A stretch of 64,000 bases of DNA from Streptomyces agglomeratus (GCF_001746415.1 NZ_MEHJ01000001.1:6764501-6828500); one strand, 5' to 3'. Positions 1-7,481 are shown, numbered from the stretch's first letter. Numbers and translations: made by a program. The notes: generated by a model not told the origin, from the sequence alone.

Positions 1-42
1 AACGTCGTCCTGGCCTTCGGCGCTCCCCGATAACCTGGGCGG

Positions 43-906
43 ATGCTCAACGAAGTCACAGCGACCCGCTACGTCACGCCCTTGCGCGAGGGCGGCTCGC
101 TCCCGGGGATCGTCGAGGCCGACGATCTCGGTACGTACGTCATGAAGTTCACCGGAGCCGGACAGGGCCGCAAGACCCTGGTCGCCGAAGTCATCTGCGG
201 GGAGCTGGCCCGCAGGCTCGGACTGCGCGTCCCCGAACTGGTCACCATCCAGCTCGACCCGGTGATCGGCCTGGGTGAACCGGACCAGGAGGTGCAGGAA
301 CTGCTCAAGGCGAGCGGCGGACTGAACCTCGGGATGGACTACCTCCCCGGCTCGATCGGCTTCGACCCGCTCGCCTACGAGGTGGACCCGGCCGAAGCGG
401 GCCGGGTCGTGTGGTTCGACGCGCTGATCAACAACGTCGACCGCTCCTGGCGCAACCCCAACATGCTCGTCTGGCACGGCGACCTGTGGCTCATCGACCA
501 CGGCGCCACCATCATCTGGCACCACAACTGGCCGGCCGCCGAGAGCGCGGCCGCCAAGCCGTACAACGCCTCGGACCACGTGCTCGCGTCCTTCGGCCCC
601 GACGTCGCCGCCGCGGCCGCCGAGCTCGCCCCGCGGGTCACCGAGGAACTGCTGACCGAGGTCGCCGCCGAGATCCCCGCCGAGTGGCTCGTGGACGAGC
701 CGGGGTTCGAGAGCGCCGACGCGCTGCGCCGCGCCCATGTCGGCGTCCTGCTGGCGCGCGCCGCCACGATCCACGAGCGGATCACCCTCGGCGCGCCGAC
801 CGAGGACAAGCCGTCGCGGGCCCCGGGCTGGCTCAAGGAGCGCCTGGCGCCCCTGCCGCGGCCGGCCGGCCAGGACGAGACGCACGACAAGGACGGCGAC
901 CAGTGA
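43..906 (+). CDS. HipA-like kinase family protein
   Basis: 287-aa protein of the HipA-like kinase family, whose members resemble the C-terminal kinase lobe of HipA rather than full HipA. A candidate ATP-binding Lys sits in VMKF (K35). The catalytic loop shows as NNVDRSWRNPN (about residues 130-140) and the metal-binding Asp as LIDHG (D152). The gene ends in a 4-nt overlap (stop 904-906 over the GTG at 903) with a DUF3037 gene, so the two are translationally coupled. Substrate is unknown. The kinase fold is inferred from these motifs; activity is not demonstrated. The upstream 42 bases show only a weak purine stretch as ribosome site, so the start is probable but not certain. Confidence 0.8.
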   Translation: MLNEVTATRYVTPLREGGSLPGIVEADDLGTYVMKFTGAGQGRKTLVAEVICGELARRLGLRVPELVTIQLDPVIGLGEPDQEVQELLKASGGLNLGMDYLPGSIGFDPLAYEVDPAEAGRVVWFDALINNVDRSWRNPNMLVWHGDLWLIDHGATIIWHHNWPAAESAAAKPYNASDHVLASFGPDVAAAAAELAPRVTEELLTEVAAEIPAEWLVDEPGFESADALRRAHVGVLLARAATIHERITLGAPTEDKPSRAPGWLKERLAPLPRPAGQDETHDKDGDQ

Positions 907-1289
907 ACACCCGACGGGACGTCTTCGAATACGCGCTGGTGCGCGTCGTGCCGCGCGTGGAGCGCGGCGAGATGTTCAACGCGGGCGTACTCGTCTACTG
1001 CCGCGCCAAGTCGTTCGTCGCCGCCCGGACGCATCTGGACGAGGCCAAACTGAGGGCGCTCGACCCCGACGCCGACGTGGCGGGTGTACGGGCCGCCCTG
1101 CGGGCCGTGGAGGGCGTCTGCGCGGGCGGCGGCGGGGCTGGACAGGCGGCGGGGGAGGACCCCGGGAAGCGGTTCCGCTGGCTGATCGCGCCCCGCAGCA
1201 CCGTGGTGCAGCCCGGCCCCGTGCACACGGGTCTCACGGCGGATCCGGCGGCCGAGGCCGAGCGCCTGCTCGATCTGCTGGTGAGGTGA
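903..1289 (+). CDS. DUF3037 domain protein
   Basis: 128-aa protein starting at GTG 903, inside the stop codon of the HipA-like kinase gene. The N-terminal half (FEYALVRVVPRVERGEMFNAGV) is the typical opening of DUF3037 proteins, which are found next to HipA-like kinase genes in many bacteria. Function is unknown. The overlap and family pairing suggest a partner or antagonist of the kinase. A Gly-rich stretch (about residues 75-85) interrupts the domain and may be a loop. Confidence 0.8.
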   Translation: MNTRRDVFEYALVRVVPRVERGEMFNAGVLVYCRAKSFVAARTHLDEAKLRALDPDADVAGVRAALRAVEGVCAGGGGAGQAAGEDPGKRFRWLIAPRSTVVQPGPVHTGLTADPAAEAERLLDLLVR

Positions 1290-1314
1290 TCTGCGCTACG
1301 CACCCGGTGGGCCG

Positions 1315-1343
1315 TTGACACCGAGTGCCATGGCTTCTAGCGT
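1315..1343 (+). promoter_or_regulatory. Probable vegetative promoter of the SDR operon
   Basis: TTGACA at 1315-1320 and TAGCGT at 1338-1343 are separated by 17 bases, a close match to the principal sigma (HrdB type) consensus. The expected start point, near 1350, lies just before the palindrome at 1361 and about 90 bases upstream of the fabG-like start. Confidence 0.7.
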
Positions 1344-1360
1344 CTCGTCTGCTGAAGCTA

Positions 1361-1376
1361 CTAAGCGGTTGCTCAG
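1361..1376. promoter_or_regulatory. Palindromic operator candidate before fabG-like gene
   Basis: CTAAGC-GGTT-GCTCAG is an imperfect inverted repeat (five of six arm positions pair) lying about 18 bases downstream of the -10 element. A repressor bound here would block transcription. The AAGCG-TTGCT core resembles sites of TetR-type regulators of acyl-CoA metabolism in actinobacteria; the identity of the regulator is inferred only. Confidence 0.45.
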
Positions 1377-1441
1377 TGATCGGGAACTCACTCTCGGTCG
1401 ACCAGGCTGAGCGACCGCATCCAAGGGCGAGGAGAACCAGC

Positions 1442-2203
1442 ATGTCCACCACCGAGCAGCGTGTCGCGATCGTGACCGGGGCGGCGCGCGGCATTGGCGC
1501 CGCCACCGCGGTCCGTCTGGCGGCCGAGGGCCGCGCCGTCGCCGTACTCGACCTCGACGAGGCCGCGTGCAAGGACACCGTCGAGAAGATCACCGCGGCG
1601 GGCGGCACCGCCCTCGCCGTCGGCTGCGACGTCTCCGACAGCGCCCAGGTCGAGGCCGCCGTCGCGCGCGTCGCCGCGGAGCTCGGTGCGCCGACGATCC
1701 TCGTCAACAACGCGGGTGTCCTGCGCGACAACCTGCTCTTCAAGATGAGCGAGTCCGACTGGGACATCGTGATGAACGTGCACCTCAAGGGCGCGTTCCT
1801 GATGGCCAAGGCATGCCAGAAGCACATGGTGGACGCCAAGTTCGGCCGTATCGTCAGCCTCTCCAGCAGCTCGGCGCTCGGCAACCGCGGACAGGCGAAC
1901 TACTCCGCCGTCAAGGCTGGCCTCCAGGGCTTCACCAAGACGCTCGCCAAGGAGCTCGGCAAGTTCGGCATCACGGCCAACGCCGTCGCGCCCGGCTTCA
2001 TCGTCACGGAGATGACGGCCCAGACCGCCGCCCGCGTCGGCATGGGCTTCGAGGAGTTCCAGGCCGCCGCCGCCACCCAGATCCCGGTGCAGCGCGTCGG
2101 CACGCCGGACGACATCGCCAACGCCATCGCCTTCTTCACGGGCGAAGACGCCGGTTTTGTCTCCGGCCAGGTCATGTACGTCGCCGGCGGCCCGCTCAAC
2201 TGA
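1442..2203 (+). CDS. fabG: SDR oxidoreductase, FabG-like (3-oxoacyl reductase type)
   Basis: 253-aa classical short-chain dehydrogenase. It has the NAD(P)-binding TGAARGIG motif (residues 12-19), NNAG (89-92) and the YSAVK active site (Y154, K158) preceded by the catalytic Ser cluster. Best described as a 3-oxoacyl-ACP or 3-oxoacyl-CoA reductase; the exact substrate cannot be read from sequence. The start at 1442 is preceded by GGAGAACCAGC, a good ribosome site, and a more upstream in-frame start would overlap the promoter. The next SDR gene begins 16 bases after the stop, so the two form an operon. The acyl-type operator upstream suggests lipid-linked control. Confidence 0.88.
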   Translation: MSTTEQRVAIVTGAARGIGAATAVRLAAEGRAVAVLDLDEAACKDTVEKITAAGGTALAVGCDVSDSAQVEAAVARVAAELGAPTILVNNAGVLRDNLLFKMSESDWDIVMNVHLKGAFLMAKACQKHMVDAKFGRIVSLSSSSALGNRGQANYSAVKAGLQGFTKTLAKELGKFGITANAVAPGFIVTEMTAQTAARVGMGFEEFQAAAATQIPVQRVGTPDDIANAIAFFTGEDAGFVSGQVMYVAGGPLN

Positions 2204-2219
2204 CGAGGGACTGAGAATC

Positions 2220-2987
2220 ATGACTGCTGAGGCAGAGGTGCGGGACAGCGGGAAGGTCGCGCTCATCACGGGCGCGAGCCGCGGAATCGGTTACGGCGTC
2301 GCCGAGGCGCTCGTCGCCCGCGGCGACCGGGTGTGCATCACCGGGCGCAACGAGGACGCGCTGAAGGAGGCCGTCGAGGCGCTCGGCGCGGACCGGGTGA
2401 TCGGCGTCGCGGGCAAGGCCCACGACGAGGCGCACCAGGCGATCGCCGTCGAGCGCACCATGGAGGCGTTCGGCCGGGTCGACTTCCTGATCAACAACGC
2501 CGGCACGAACCCGGTCTTCGGACCGATCGCGGAGCTGGACCTCGGGGTCGCCCGCAAGACGTACGAGACCAACGTGATCTCCGCGCTCGGGTTCGCGCAG
2601 CAGACCTGGAAGGCGTGGCAGAAGGAGAACGGCGGGGCGATCGTGAACATCGCCTCGGTCGCCGGCATCTCCGCCTCGCCCTTCATCGGCGCGTACGGCA
2701 TGAGCAAGGCGGCGATGGTCAACCTGACCCTCCAGCTGGCGCACGAGTTCGCGCCGGGTGTACGGGTCAACGCGATCGCGCCCGCCGTGGTCAAGACCAA
2801 GTTCGCCCAGGCGCTCTACGAGGGCCGCGAGGCCGAGGCTGCGGCGGCGTACCCGCTGGGGCGGCTCGGCGTTCCCGCGGACATCGGCGGCGCAGCGGCC
2901 TTCCTCACCTCGGACCAGTCGGACTGGATCACGGGGCAGACACTGGTCGTCGACGGCGGTATCTTCCTGAACGCTGGCGTCGGCTGA
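2220..2987 (+). CDS. SDR family oxidoreductase
   Basis: 255-aa short-chain dehydrogenase with TGASRGIG (residues 17-24), NNAG (92-95) and YGMSK (Y159, K163). Second gene of the operon, 16 bases behind the fabG-like gene. The two enzymes are only distantly alike, so this is not a recent duplication. The pairing suggests successive or alternative reductions in fatty-acyl or polyketide-like metabolism. Substrate unknown. Confidence 0.85.
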   Translation: MTAEAEVRDSGKVALITGASRGIGYGVAEALVARGDRVCITGRNEDALKEAVEALGADRVIGVAGKAHDEAHQAIAVERTMEAFGRVDFLINNAGTNPVFGPIAELDLGVARKTYETNVISALGFAQQTWKAWQKENGGAIVNIASVAGISASPFIGAYGMSKAAMVNLTLQLAHEFAPGVRVNAIAPAVVKTKFAQALYEGREAEAAAAYPLGRLGVPADIGGAAAFLTSDQSDWITGQTLVVDGGIFLNAGVG

Positions 2988-3024
2988 GTCGCTTTACCCG
3001 CTTTTACTGTGGATTACGCCCAAG

Positions 3025-3060
3025 CGCCCTGCCGGGTCGACCCGTTGACCCGACAGGGCG
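3025..3060. terminator. Strong hairpin ending the SDR operon, overlapping a promoter
   Basis: Two 14-base arms (3025-3038 and 3047-3060) pair with one mismatch around an 8-base loop (GACCCGTT). There is no T tract, as is common for Streptomyces terminators. The loop and right arm also contain TTGACC (3045-3050), a -35 element for the next gene. Confidence 0.65.
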
Positions 3061-3072
3061 CTGCGGTATGGT
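3045..3072 (+). promoter_or_regulatory. Promoter of the peptide-binding lipoprotein gene
   Basis: TTGACC at 3045-3050 and TATGGT at 3067-3072 with a 16-base spacer fit a principal-sigma promoter. Its -35 lies in the loop and descending arm of the hairpin at 3025-3060, so hairpin formation or a protein on the palindrome could affect promoter use. Expected start point is near 3079, about 27 bases before the GTG. Confidence 0.55.
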
Positions 3073-3105
3073 CTGCCGACCCATGGCTGATCGAGGAGCG
3101 TGCAC

Positions 3106-4686
3106 GTGTTCAACCGGACCAGATGTCTGCAGTCCGCTGCAGCCCTTGTGTCCATATCCCTGCTGACCGGATGCGGGATGCTGTCCAGTGATCAGTCCGA
3201 CACCGAGCAGAAGCTCGCTGTCGGTACGACGAGCACGCCCAGCACACTCGACCCGGCCGGCGCGTGGGACGGTTCCTGGGAGCTGTACAGAAACGTCTTC
3301 CAGACGTTGGTGAGCTACCCCACGGGGAGCACCTCGCCCGAGCCGGACGCCGCCGAGAAGTGTTCCTTCACGGACAGCTCGAACCAGGTCTATACCTGCA
3401 CGCTCCGCGAGGGCCTCACCTTCTCGGACGGGACAGCGCTGGACGCGAAGGCGGCCAAGTACTCGATCGACCGGATCGTCGAGATCGGGGCGCAGGGGGG
3501 TCCGAAGCAGCTGCTCTCCAGCCTCGACAAGGTGGAGATCAACGGCGACCGGAAGATCACCTTCCGTCTCAACAAGCCGGACGCCACCTTCCCCTTCGTG
3601 CTCGCCACGCCGGCGATGTCGATGGTGAGCCCCGCGGACTACCCGAAGGACCGGCTCCGTTCCGGCAACGAGCTGACCGGCTCGGGGCCGTACACCCTCG
3701 CGTCGTACCAGCCGGAGAAGTCGGCCGAGCTCGTGAAGAACCCGAAGTACGAGGGGTTCGCCGATCTCAAGAACGACGCCGTCACGATCCAGTACTACAA
3801 GGACTCCGCCGTGATGGTCGCGGCGCTGAAGAAGAAGGAGATCGACGCGACGTTCCGCGGTCTGACCGCCGAGCAAGTCGTCGATCTCGAGGGCCAGCCC
3901 AAGGAGAAGGAGCTCCAGGTCGTCGAGGCGGTCGGCGCCGAGATCCGCTACCTGGTCTTCAACCCCAAGGACCCGGCCGCGCGCAACCCCGCCGTCCGCC
4001 GGGCCATCGCCCAGGTGGTCGACCGGGGCGCCCTCGTCGACAAGGTCTACCAGGGCACCGCCGAGCCCCTGTACTCGATGATCCCGAGCGGTGTCGCCGG
4101 TCACGCGACCAGCTTCTTCGACACCTACGGCGAGCCGAGCGTGCCCAAGGCGCGCAACATCCTCTCCGAGGCGGGGATCACCGAGCCGGTACCGCTGACT
4201 TTCTGGTACACCTCCGACCGGTACGGATCGTCCACCGCGCTGGAGTTCGCCGAGCTGAAGCGGCAGCTGGACGAGTCCGGGCTGTTCAAGATCACGCTCA
4301 AGAGCCGGCCCTGGAACACCTTCCAGAAGGGCTACCAGAAGGGCGAGTACCCCGTCTTCGGCCGTGGCTGGTCCCCCGACTTCCCGGACCCGGACAACTT
4401 CGTCGCCCCCTTCGTCGGCGAGAACAACGCCGTCGGAACGCCGTACGACACCCCGGAGATCACGGCCAGCCTGCTGCCGAAGACACGGCAGGAGAGCGAC
4501 CGCGCCGCGGTGGGCGACCAGTTCGGGCGCGCCCAGGAGATCCTGCTCAAGGACGTCCGGCTGCTGCCGCTGTGGCAGGGCAAGCTGTACGTCGCCGCCT
4601 CCGACGAGATCGCGGGCGCGGAGCGTGCGCTCGACCCGCAGACGATCATGCAGGTGTGGCAGCTGCACCGGAAGACCAGCTGGTAG
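3106..4686 (+). CDS. ABC transporter substrate-binding lipoprotein, family 5 (peptide type)
   Basis: 526-aa extracellular solute-binding protein of family 5 (DppA/OppA type). A signal peptide ends in the lipobox LTGC (about residues 16-19), so the mature protein is a lipid-anchored binder on the outer face of the membrane. The body follows the family pattern, with the early segment on a failing ground LDPAGAWDG, then YSIDRI, and late FPDPDNFVAPF. GTG 3106 is chosen because GAGGAG lies 7 bases upstream; the GTG at 3100 would be too close. No permease or ATPase gene is adjacent, so it is an orphan binder that either shares a transporter or acts in sensing. Ligand (peptide or other) is unknown. 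Confidence 0.88.
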   Translation: MFNRTRCLQSAAALVSISLLTGCGMLSSDQSDTEQKLAVGTTSTPSTLDPAGAWDGSWELYRNVFQTLVSYPTGSTSPEPDAAEKCSFTDSSNQVYTCTLREGLTFSDGTALDAKAAKYSIDRIVEIGAQGGPKQLLSSLDKVEINGDRKITFRLNKPDATFPFVLATPAMSMVSPADYPKDRLRSGNELTGSGPYTLASYQPEKSAELVKNPKYEGFADLKNDAVTIQYYKDSAVMVAALKKKEIDATFRGLTAEQVVDLEGQPKEKELQVVEAVGAEIRYLVFNPKDPAARNPAVRRAIAQVVDRGALVDKVYQGTAEPLYSMIPSGVAGHATSFFDTYGEPSVPKARNILSEAGITEPVPLTFWYTSDRYGSSTALEFAELKRQLDESGLFKITLKSRPWNTFQKGYQKGEYPVFGRGWSPDFPDPDNFVAPFVGENNAVGTPYDTPEITASLLPKTRQESDRAAVGDQFGRAQEILLKDVRLLPLWQGKLYVAASDEIAGAERALDPQTIMQVWQLHRKTSW

Positions 4687-4692
4687 CGGCCG

Positions 4693-4715
4693 TTGTCAGT
4701 GGCCGCGGGTAGGTT
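4693..4715 (+). promoter_or_regulatory. DNA-damage (PafBC type) promoter of ung
   Basis: TTGTCAGTG (4693-4701), eight bases, then TAGGTT (4710-4715). This matches every fixed position of the actinobacterial LexA-independent damage promoter TTGTCRGTG-N8-TAnnnT, which is activated by PafBC. Placement 40 bases before the start of a DNA repair gene supports function. Confidence 0.75.
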
Positions 4716-4754
4716 CTTTGATGAAGAACTGATCCTTTACCGGAGGTTGTTGAC

Positions 4755-5438
4755 GTGACCGACACCGACATGCTGCCCGAGTCCTGGCGCGGCGTTCTCG
4801 GAGACGAGCTTCAGAAGCCCTACTTCCAGCAGCTCACCGAATTCGTCGAGAAGGAACGGGCCAACGGGCCGGTCTACCCGCCGCGCGAGGAGGTCTTCGC
4901 CGCCCTCGACGCGACACCGTACGACCGTGTGAAGGTCCTGGTCCTCGGCCAGGACCCCTACCACGGCGAGGGGCAGGGCCACGGGCTCTGCTTCTCGGTG
5001 CGGCCGGGGGTCAAGGTGCCTCCGTCCCTGCGGAACATCTACAAGGAGATGAACGCGGAGCTGGGCACCCCGATCCCGGACAACGGATATCTGATGCCGT
5101 GGGCCGAACAGGGTGTCCTGCTGCTCAACGCCGTACTGACGGTGCGGGCCGGCGAGGCCAACTCCCACAAGGGCAAGGGGTGGGAGACGTTCACGGACGC
5201 GGTGATCCGCGCCGTGGCCTCGCGGCCCGACCCGGCCGTCTTCGTGCTCTGGGGCAACTACGCGCAGAAGAAGCTCCCGCTGATCGACGAGGAGCGGCAC
5301 GTGGTGGTGAAGGGCGCGCACCCCTCGCCGCTCTCGGCGAAGAAGTTCTTCGGGTCCCGGCCGTTCACGCAGATCAACGAGGCGGTCGCGGCGCAGGGCC
5401 ACCGGCCCATCGACTGGACCGTGCCGAACCTGGGCTGA
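4755..5438 (+). CDS. ung: Uracil-DNA glycosylase, family 1
   Basis: 227-aa enzyme that excises uracil from DNA as the first step of base excision repair. Motifs are complete: GQDPYHGEGQ (residues 65-74, catalytic Asp 67) and the C-terminal GAHPSPLS with the catalytic His. Length is usual for bacterial Ung. GTG 4755 follows GGAGG by 8 bases. A PafBC-type damage promoter stands upstream, so induction by DNA damage is expected. The stop codon lies inside a perfect palindrome shared with the convergent DUF3224 gene. Confidence 0.95.
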   Translation: MTDTDMLPESWRGVLGDELQKPYFQQLTEFVEKERANGPVYPPREEVFAALDATPYDRVKVLVLGQDPYHGEGQGHGLCFSVRPGVKVPPSLRNIYKEMNAELGTPIPDNGYLMPWAEQGVLLLNAVLTVRAGEANSHKGKGWETFTDAVIRAVASRPDPAVFVLWGNYAQKKLPLIDEERHVVVKGAHPSPLSAKKFFGSRPFTQINEAVAAQGHRPIDWTVPNLG

Positions 5439-5449
5439 TCAGCCCAGGT
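5428..5449. terminator. Perfect 22-base palindrome containing both convergent stop codons
   Basis: Arms of 11 bases meet with no loop at 5438/5439 (half: ACCTGGGCTGA). The ung stop and the DUF3224 stop abut at the centre, and both proteins end in Leu-Gly. It can fold in RNA from either strand and is a plausible bidirectional terminator, although there is no T tract and the absence of a loop costs stability. Confidence 0.55.
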
Positions 5450-5846
5450 CGTACGCGAAGGTGTACGGGACGGCCGACTCACCGTGTCGCGCGGTGTAGC
5501 CGCCCGTCCCGCTCAGCCCGGACAGCTCACCCGTGCCGGAGCCGGGCACCACCTCGAACGTGCAGTGGACCTCTCCGTCCTCGCCGAAGGTGGCCCGCTC
5601 CTCGACGGCGAACGTCCCCCGACGGCCGCCCACGGTGCCGCTGAAGAGCTGGTGACCGGAGCAGACGCCGGTTTTCCCGGACACGTAGGCGATGGAGTAC
5701 TCGCAGGTGGTCGCGGACGCCTCGACGGCGCCGCTGAAGGTGTTGGTGACGGAGGCACGGGCCAGCCTAGGGCCCTCCTCCGGCCCTGCTACGGACGTCT
5801 CGACCCAGTCGGCGTAGGTGAAGCTTCCGGTGGCCTGTGTGGGCAT
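5439..5846 (-). CDS. DUF3224 domain protein
   Basis: 135-aa protein with the DUF3224 pattern: alternating short strands, GSFTYADW start, and a repeated G-T/S-G-E-L-x-G-L-x-G-T-G-G ending, fitting a small beta-barrel. Function is unknown. It is divergent from a WYL-domain regulator with a strong palindrome between the two genes, so it is probably that regulator's target. DUF3224 genes often sit beside such regulators in actinobacteria. Confidence 0.82.
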   Translation of the reverse strand: MPTQATGSFTYADWVETSVAGPEEGPRLARASVTNTFSGAVEASATTCEYSIAYVSGKTGVCSGHQLFSGTVGGRRGTFAVEERATFGEDGEVHCTFEVVPGSGTGELSGLSGTGGYTARHGESAVPYTFAYDLG

Positions 5847-5908
5847 GGCGGGTTTCCTCTCAAGAGCCGGCGCGACGCTCTCGCGCTCCTGGGACCAGCA
5901 TCTTTTAT

Positions 5909-5933
5909 GTACCTGACACCTTCTGTCAGGTAC
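5909..5933. promoter_or_regulatory. Operator between DUF3224 and WYL regulator genes
   Basis: GTACCTGACA and TGTCAGGTAC form a perfect 10-base inverted repeat with a 5-base spacer (CCTTC). It lies 18 bases before the regulator start and 63 bases before the DUF3224 start, an ideal place for autoregulation and control of both genes. Confidence 0.7.
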
Positions 5934-5950
5934 GGGGGCAGACTTGGCGC

Positions 5951-6928
5951 ATGCGCGCGGACCGACTGCTCTCCCTCCTGCTTCTCCTTCAGAATCGGGG
6001 CAGGATGACCGCCCCCGAACTGGCCTCGGAACTCGGCGTCTCGGTCCGGACCGTTTACCGGGACGTCGAGGCGCTCAGCACGTCGGGAGTGCCCGTCTAC
6101 GCCGACCGGGGCCCGGCCGGCGGGTACCGTCTGACGGACGGCTACCGCACCCGGCTGACCGGTCTGACGAGTGACGAGGCCGGATCGCTGCACTTCGCGG
6201 GCATGCCGACGGCCGCCGCCGAACTGGGCCTGGCCGCCGACCTGACCATGGCGCAGCTCAAGCTGCGGGCCGCGCTGCCGGACGGCCTGGGGGAGCGCAC
6301 CCGGCGCGTCCAGGAACGGTTCCACCTCGACGCCCCCGCCTGGTTCCGGGACGCCGACCCCGCGCCGCACCTCGCGGAAGTGGCGGGGGCGGTCTGGCGG
6401 CAGCGGCTGCTGCGCGTGCACTACCGGAGCTGGCGCGGCGACGTGCACCGGGACCTGGAGCCCCTGGGGCTCGTGCTCAAGGGCGGGAACTGGTACCTGG
6501 TGGCGCACGCCGGTGAGTCGGTCCGTACGTACCGGGTGTCGCGGATGCTCGCCGTGGAAGGGCTGGAAGAGGGCTTCGAGCGGCCCGCCGGATTCGATCT
6601 GTCGGCGTACTGGCAGGAGAGCGCGCGCCGGATGGAGGCCGCCGTACTGCGGGGCGAGGCCCGGCTCAGGGTGTCCCCGCGCGGCCTGCGGCTGCTGCCC
6701 GTGCAGTGCGGGGCGGCCGGCGCCCTGGCCGTGCGGGAGGCGGGGCCGCCGGACGGGGAGGGCTGGGTGGAGACCGTGCTGCGCGTCGAGGCACTGCCGG
6801 TGGCGCTGGGGGACCTGCTGCGGATGGGGCTGGAGGTCGAGGTGCTTGGCCCGCCGGAACTGCGCGCCGAGGTGGCGCGTACGGTCACCGGCCTGGCGCA
6901 GCGCTACGGGGACGCCGCCCGAGCCTGA
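5951..6928 (+). CDS. HTH/WYL-domain transcriptional regulator (YafY type)
   Basis: 325-aa regulator. The N-terminal winged helix (MRADRLLSLLLLLQNRG, then LASELGVSVRTVYRDVEAL) is the DeoR/HTH_11 type. The WYL domain follows in the middle, visible as GNWYLVAHAGE and RTYRVSRM (about residues 180-200), with a WCX-like C-terminal domain. WYL domains sense small ligands or nucleic acid. It likely binds the inverted repeat just upstream and controls DUF3224 and itself. It is the same general architecture as PafB/PafC but is a single gene outside a proteasome locus, so I do not call it PafBC. Confidence 0.88.
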   Translation: MRADRLLSLLLLLQNRGRMTAPELASELGVSVRTVYRDVEALSTSGVPVYADRGPAGGYRLTDGYRTRLTGLTSDEAGSLHFAGMPTAAAELGLAADLTMAQLKLRAALPDGLGERTRRVQERFHLDAPAWFRDADPAPHLAEVAGAVWRQRLLRVHYRSWRGDVHRDLEPLGLVLKGGNWYLVAHAGESVRTYRVSRMLAVEGLEEGFERPAGFDLSAYWQESARRMEAAVLRGEARLRVSPRGLRLLPVQCGAAGALAVREAGPPDGEGWVETVLRVEALPVALGDLLRMGLEVEVLGPPELRAEVARTVTGLAQRYGDAARA

Positions 6929-6934
6929 GCCCGA

Positions 6935-6957
6935 TTGTCAGTGGCGGGGTCTAGCGT
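6935..6957 (+). promoter_or_regulatory. DNA-damage (PafBC type) promoter of the TPR-like gene
   Basis: TTGTCAGTG (6935-6943), eight bases, TAGCGT (6952-6957): a full match to TTGTCRGTG-N8-TAnnnT. It starts 7 bases after the stop of the WYL regulator gene and 51 bases before the next start codon. Confidence 0.72.
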
Positions 6958-7007
6958 CGGGGTCGTCGGTATTGGCTGGTGCGTGGCGGGCGACAGGAGA
7001 AACGGCG

Positions 7008-7481
7008 ATGGAGCAGCGGGAGACGTCCGAGGACGCCACGATGACGCGGATCGGGCAGGCGATCATGCTTCTCCACGCCGGTGACCGCGAGGAGGCGCGC
7101 AACCGCCTCGGCGAGCTGTGGGCGGAGATCGGCGAGGACGGGGACCCGTTCCACCGCTGCACGCTCGCGCACTACATGGCGGACACCCAGGACGACGCCG
7201 GGGACGAACTGGCCTGGGACCTGCGGGCGCTCGCCGCCGCCGACGGGCTCACGGACGAACGCGTGGCCCGGCACGACTCCTCGGTCGCGGTGCGCGGCTT
7301 CTATCCCTCGCTCCATCTCAACCTCGCCGCCGACTACCTGAAGCTGCACCGCCCGGACGCCGCGCGCACCCATCTCGGGCGGGCGCGGGCGGCGTCGGAC
7401 GCGCTCGCGGACGACGGGTACGGGGACGGGGTCCGGGCGGCCCTCGACCGGCTGGAGCGGAGGATCGCCGAGGCGGGGTGA
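7008..7481 (+). CDS. Small tetratricopeptide-repeat-like protein, damage-inducible candidate
   Basis: 157-aa soluble protein, almost all alpha-helical by composition. It has TPR-like helix pairs (AIMLLHAGDREEARNRLGELW; LNLAADYLKLHRPDAARTHL). No enzyme motif is present. AGGAGA lies 9 bases before ATG 7008. The PafBC-type promoter 51 bases upstream is the main clue to its role: it may be a scaffold or adaptor in the DNA-damage response. Its stop abuts that of the convergent lipoprotein gene with no spacer. Confidence 0.8.
   Translation: MEQRETSEDATMTRIGQAIMLLHAGDREEARNRLGELWAEIGEDGDPFHRCTLAHYMADTQDDAGDELAWDLRALAAADGLTDERVARHDSSVAVRGFYPSLHLNLAADYLKLHRPDAARTHLGRARAASDALADDGYGDGVRAALDRLERRIAEAG

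Noticed and set aside
3386..3399. GGTCTATACC resembling a dre site inside the binding-protein gene
   Set aside because: Lies inside coding sequence, lacks the complete TGGTCT/AGACCA arms and has no promoter near it.
5951..6928. Possible pafB or pafC
   Set aside because: The domain order fits, but it is a single WYL gene beside DUF3224 with its own palindrome and no proteasome genes nearby.
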